Program-made: the position numbers and the translations under genes
Assembly (NCBI GenBank): GCA_024742275.1
Contig: JANSYS010000002.1
Coordinates: 124,001-188,000, forward strand
Direction: 5' to 3'
DNA: 64,000 nucleotides
Origin: Alphaproteobacteria bacterium
Lineage (GTDB): Bacteria > Pseudomonadota > Alphaproteobacteria > Thalassobaculales > Thalassobaculaceae
Notes under the pieces: generated by a model
Database searches by the model: none
Told to the model about the DNA's origin: nothing
The model's input: the letters and a program-made list of their open reading frames with translations, nothing else
Part shown: piece by piece, positions 62,103 through 64,000 of the stretch
How positions within the stretch are numbered: the first letter of the stretch is position 1
Layout of the letters: every line of letters starts with the position of its first letter

Positions 62103-62602
62103 GCGTCGCGCGAAAGCGCCATGGCGACCGCCTCGACCGGACCCGACCGCTTGTCCACCAGCCGCCGTCCGGTCTCGATGAAACCGGCGTCGTCGTAAAT
62201 CCGACGGGCCCGGTCGTTCGACGCCAGCACCTCGAGCCGAATTTCCTCGGCACCCAGATCGTCGAAGGCGATGTGGAGGGCTTCCTGGAGGGCGGCACGT
62301 CCGAGGCCCCGCGCGCGCTGGGTCCTATCGCCGATAAAAATGTGGAACGCCAACGCCTGCTGCGCACCGTCGACCGCCAGCAGATACACCGCGCCGACGA
62401 TCTCGCCCGAGTCCGCCGGGCACAGCGCGTATCGGCGGTCCCGGTCCTGCGGGATCCAGTGCCGGATCATCCAGGCTCGCGCTTCGTCCCAGGTCACGTC
62501 GCGCTGCGTTCCGACGAGATGATCGTAGAGGGCAGGGTCGCGCTGCCAATCGTACAGAGGCCGCAGGTCTGCTTCCCGTAGCGGCCGAAGACGGACCGTC
62601 AT
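62087..62602 (-). CDS. GNAT family N-acetyltransferase
   Basis: 171 residues. RimJ/RimL-like GNAT with VRLRPLREADLRPLYDWQRD, TQRARGLGRAALQEALHIAF (acetyl-CoA loop) and LEVLASNDRARRIYDDAGFIETGR. Acetylates an amino group, possibly the amino-sugar. Start overlaps the methyltransferase stop (ATGA), end overlaps the FemAB-like gene convergently by 16 bases. Confidence 0.88.
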   Translation of the reverse strand: MTVRLRPLREADLRPLYDWQRDPALYDHLVGTQRDVTWDEARAWMIRHWIPQDRDRRYALCPADSGEIVGAVYLLAVDGAQQALAFHIFIGDRTQRARGLGRAALQEALHIAFDDLGAEEIRLEVLASNDRARRIYDDAGFIETGRRLVDKRSGPVEAVAMALSRDAYRAR

Positions 62603-63345
62603 CCGCGCTCCACGACCAGGAAGATCGAGGCGGTCAGATCGGGATAGGTGAAGCCGAGCTGATAGCAGCCTTCGAGATACTGTTCGCTCATCACTTCGCC
62701 CCCGAACAGCCGGTCGAACTGGAAGTTGGCCAGGGGTTTGAAGAACACGCCGCCGCGATGGACGACATTCAAGCCCGCCTTGCGGGCGTCGCTCTCCAGG
62801 GTGTCGAGAACGTAGGTGCGGCGGTGCCCATGCTTGACGTCGCTGGCGGTCAGCGCCGTGCAGTGGTCGATCAGCCCCATGGCGACGGCGATGCGCCGGG
62901 ACGCGGCGTGCCCGTTCGGAACCACCACGAACGCCCGCCCACCCGGAGCCAGAAGTCCGCCGATTCGAGCCAGCGTCGCGACCGGGTCGACCACATGTTC
63001 CAGCACGTGCACCAGAAACACCGCGTCGTACCGGGCGTCGGTGATGAAGTCTTCGAACAGGGTCTGATGGAAGGTGCCCGGCGATTTCAGCCGTGATCGC
63101 GTCACGGCGAGAAATCGTTCGGCGGCGTCGACAACGTCTACCTTCCCGAAACGCTCCTCCAGCAGGACCGTGAGGTCGCCCTTGTAGCACCCCATCTGCA
63201 GGCAGCTCCCGGTGGCGGGCATCCAGGGGTCCAACGCCCGCATCATCCAGCCACGCATCCGCACGTCGAACTCCGACTCGTCGTAGTCCTCGACCAGATC
63301 GTTGACATAGGCGAACTCGATGTCTGACTGCCGGGCGTCGGTCAT
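62599..63345 (-). CDS. SAM-dependent methyltransferase
   Basis: 248 residues. Class I fold: GSCLQMGCYKGDLTVLLEERFGKVDVVDAAERF (motif I), YDAVFLVHVLEHVVDPVATL, LLAPGGRAFVVVPNGHAAS. Methylates a small molecule or sugar; substrate unknown. AGAGGA lies before the ATG. In an operon with the dioxygenase upstream and GNAT downstream. Confidence 0.88.
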   Translation of the reverse strand: MTDARQSDIEFAYVNDLVEDYDESEFDVRMRGWMMRALDPWMPATGSCLQMGCYKGDLTVLLEERFGKVDVVDAAERFLAVTRSRLKSPGTFHQTLFEDFITDARYDAVFLVHVLEHVVDPVATLARIGGLLAPGGRAFVVVPNGHAASRRIAVAMGLIDHCTALTASDVKHGHRRTYVLDTLESDARKAGLNVVHRGGVFFKPLANFQFDRLFGGEVMSEQYLEGCYQLGFTYPDLTASIFLVVERG

Positions 63346-63379
63346 GAAGGGTCCTCTGTGCTGGTCCGCAGATGCCGCC

Positions 63380-64000
63380 TCAGCGGTCTTCCCGATAGAA
63401 GCGATGTTCCGGCGGATTGTACCAGTCGTCGAGAGATTCCGGCACGCGGGCGTACCAGCCGAGGCGTCGTTTCAGGGTTTCGCCGGCCGATGCCACGCGT
63501 TCGGTCCCGAGTTGGCGTACATGGTCCATCTGCGGTTTGAAGAACGGGGGCGTGAAGGTCAGCGTGAGCGCCCGGCGCACCCTGTCCGAACGGTTGGCGC
63601 CGGCCGCGTGAAACAGGCGGGAATCAAACAGCAGGATACTGCCGGCGGGGGCATCGAATCGGTCGACCTGACGCTCGGTTTCAGTCCGGTCGCCGGCGCG
63701 GTGGGAGCCGAGGTCAAGCAGGGTGCCGCCGGTTTCGGAAGTGAACGGGTCCAGGGTCACGAGCATGTTGATCATCAGTCGAAGGTCGTCGCCCGCCGAG
63801 AAAGCCCGCAGGTCCCGGTGCCAGCGGTGCAGATACTCGCTGCCGGTCGAGGGATGGTTCATCAATCCGCCGAAGGAATTCACGATGAAGCTGCCGCCCA
63901 GGAATGCCTGGACGATGTCGGCAGCGGGCAGGTCTTCGACGAAGGAGGGAAAACAGTCATCGGCCGGCAGGATATGATGCGCGATTCCGGCTTCCGATAC
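63380..64000 (-). CDS. Phytanoyl-CoA dioxygenase family protein, partial
   Basis: At least 207 residues; the N-terminus lies beyond the window. 2-oxoglutarate/Fe(II) oxygenase fold: LHRWHRDLRAFSAGDDLRLM with the His-x-Asp iron ligands, SILLFDSRLFHAAGANRSDRVRRALTLTF with the second His and the Arg that binds 2-oxoglutarate. Hydroxylates lipids, sugars or amino acids. First gene seen of the minus-strand operon with methyltransferase and GNAT. Confidence 0.88.
   Translation of the reverse strand, partial: VSEAGIAHHILPADDCFPSFVEDLPAADIVQAFLGGSFIVNSFGGLMNHPSTGSEYLHRWHRDLRAFSAGDDLRLMINMLVTLDPFTSETGGTLLDLGSHRAGDRTETERQVDRFDAPAGSILLFDSRLFHAAGANRSDRVRRALTLTFTPPFFKPQMDHVRQLGTERVASAGETLKRRLGWYARVPESLDDWYNPPEHRFYREDR

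Noticed and set aside
1..64000. tRNA, rRNA, phage, insertion sequences or plasmid origins
   Set aside because: No cloverleaf, rRNA, transposase, integrase or origin pattern was recognised by eye; a tRNA scan would be needed to be certain.

Overview
The window is a gene-dense, GC-rich segment of a bacterial chromosome, most probably from an alphaproteobacterium of the Rhodospirillales type. The evidence is gene content and order: an Fo operon (atpI-atpB-atpE-b'-b) standing apart from F1 genes, the smc / DsbA-like / DUF721 / mutY neighbourhood, a COQ9 gene next to peptide deformylase and rpsU, a ydcH-like gene near purEK, and a single complete ccm operon for cytochrome c maturation. No tRNA, rRNA, CRISPR array, phage or insertion sequence was recognised. 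The species assignment is inference; there was no database search.

Layout. 0-1 kb: end of an efflux system (HlyD/EmrA-type adaptor, cut by the window edge) and its MarR regulator, with an operator palindrome placed exactly between -35 and -10. 1-7.8 kb: cysE, a Baeyer-Villiger-type flavin monooxygenase, fpr, then betC-betB (choline sulfate / glycine betaine). 7.8-10.7 kb: an ExbB-ExbD-ExbD-TonB energy-transduction operon. 10.7-14.7 kb: periplasmic 5'-nucleotidase, two long palindromic repeats, GST and CaiB-type CoA-transferase. 14.7-18.3 kb: a receiver-like protein and modE-modA-modB-modC. 18.4-20.8 kb: TcuA-like flavoprotein plus GntR regulator. 20.8-23.5 kb: Fo ATP synthase operon with a clear promoter. 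23.6-29.5 kb: smc, DsbA-like thiol oxidoreductase, DUF721 protein, mutY. 29.5-30.4 kb: small AT-richer patch with an orphan gene and tandem repeats. 30.4-33.6 kb: D-erythronate catabolism (otnK, otnI, denD). 33.6-35.9 kb: VOC protein, AzlC/AzlD exporter, AIM24-type protein. 36-37.6 kb: cobalt-type nitrile hydratase (alpha, beta, activator). 37.7-39.5 kb: rpsU, def, COQ9. 39.6-42.9 kb: polar amino acid ABC transporter whose ATPase gene is interrupted by an in-frame TAG inside the ABC signature motif. 42.8-46.5 kb: GNAT, YdcH-like, Hpt protein, response regulator, purE, purK. 46.5-53.8 kb: ccmABCDEFGHI. 54.1-56.9 kb: second CaiB-type CoA-transferase, crotonase-fold protein lacking both catalytic glutamates, Tag-type glycosylase. 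56.8-64 kb: an apparent glycan/surface modification region (TPR-OGT-type glycosyltransferase; two DegT-type aminotransferases plus a FemAB-like acyltransferase; GNAT, methyltransferase and PhyH dioxygenase).

Many operons use 4-base start/stop overlaps (ATGA), implying translational coupling: modB-modC, nthA-nthB-activator, ccmA through ccmI, and the aminotransferase operon. The most unusual observations are the amber codon in the ABC ATPase, the paired ExbD proteins of which only one keeps the proton-carrying aspartate, the histidine-rich tail on the nitrile hydratase alpha subunit, the catalytically altered crotonase, and the coupled two-aminotransferase/FemAB cluster.
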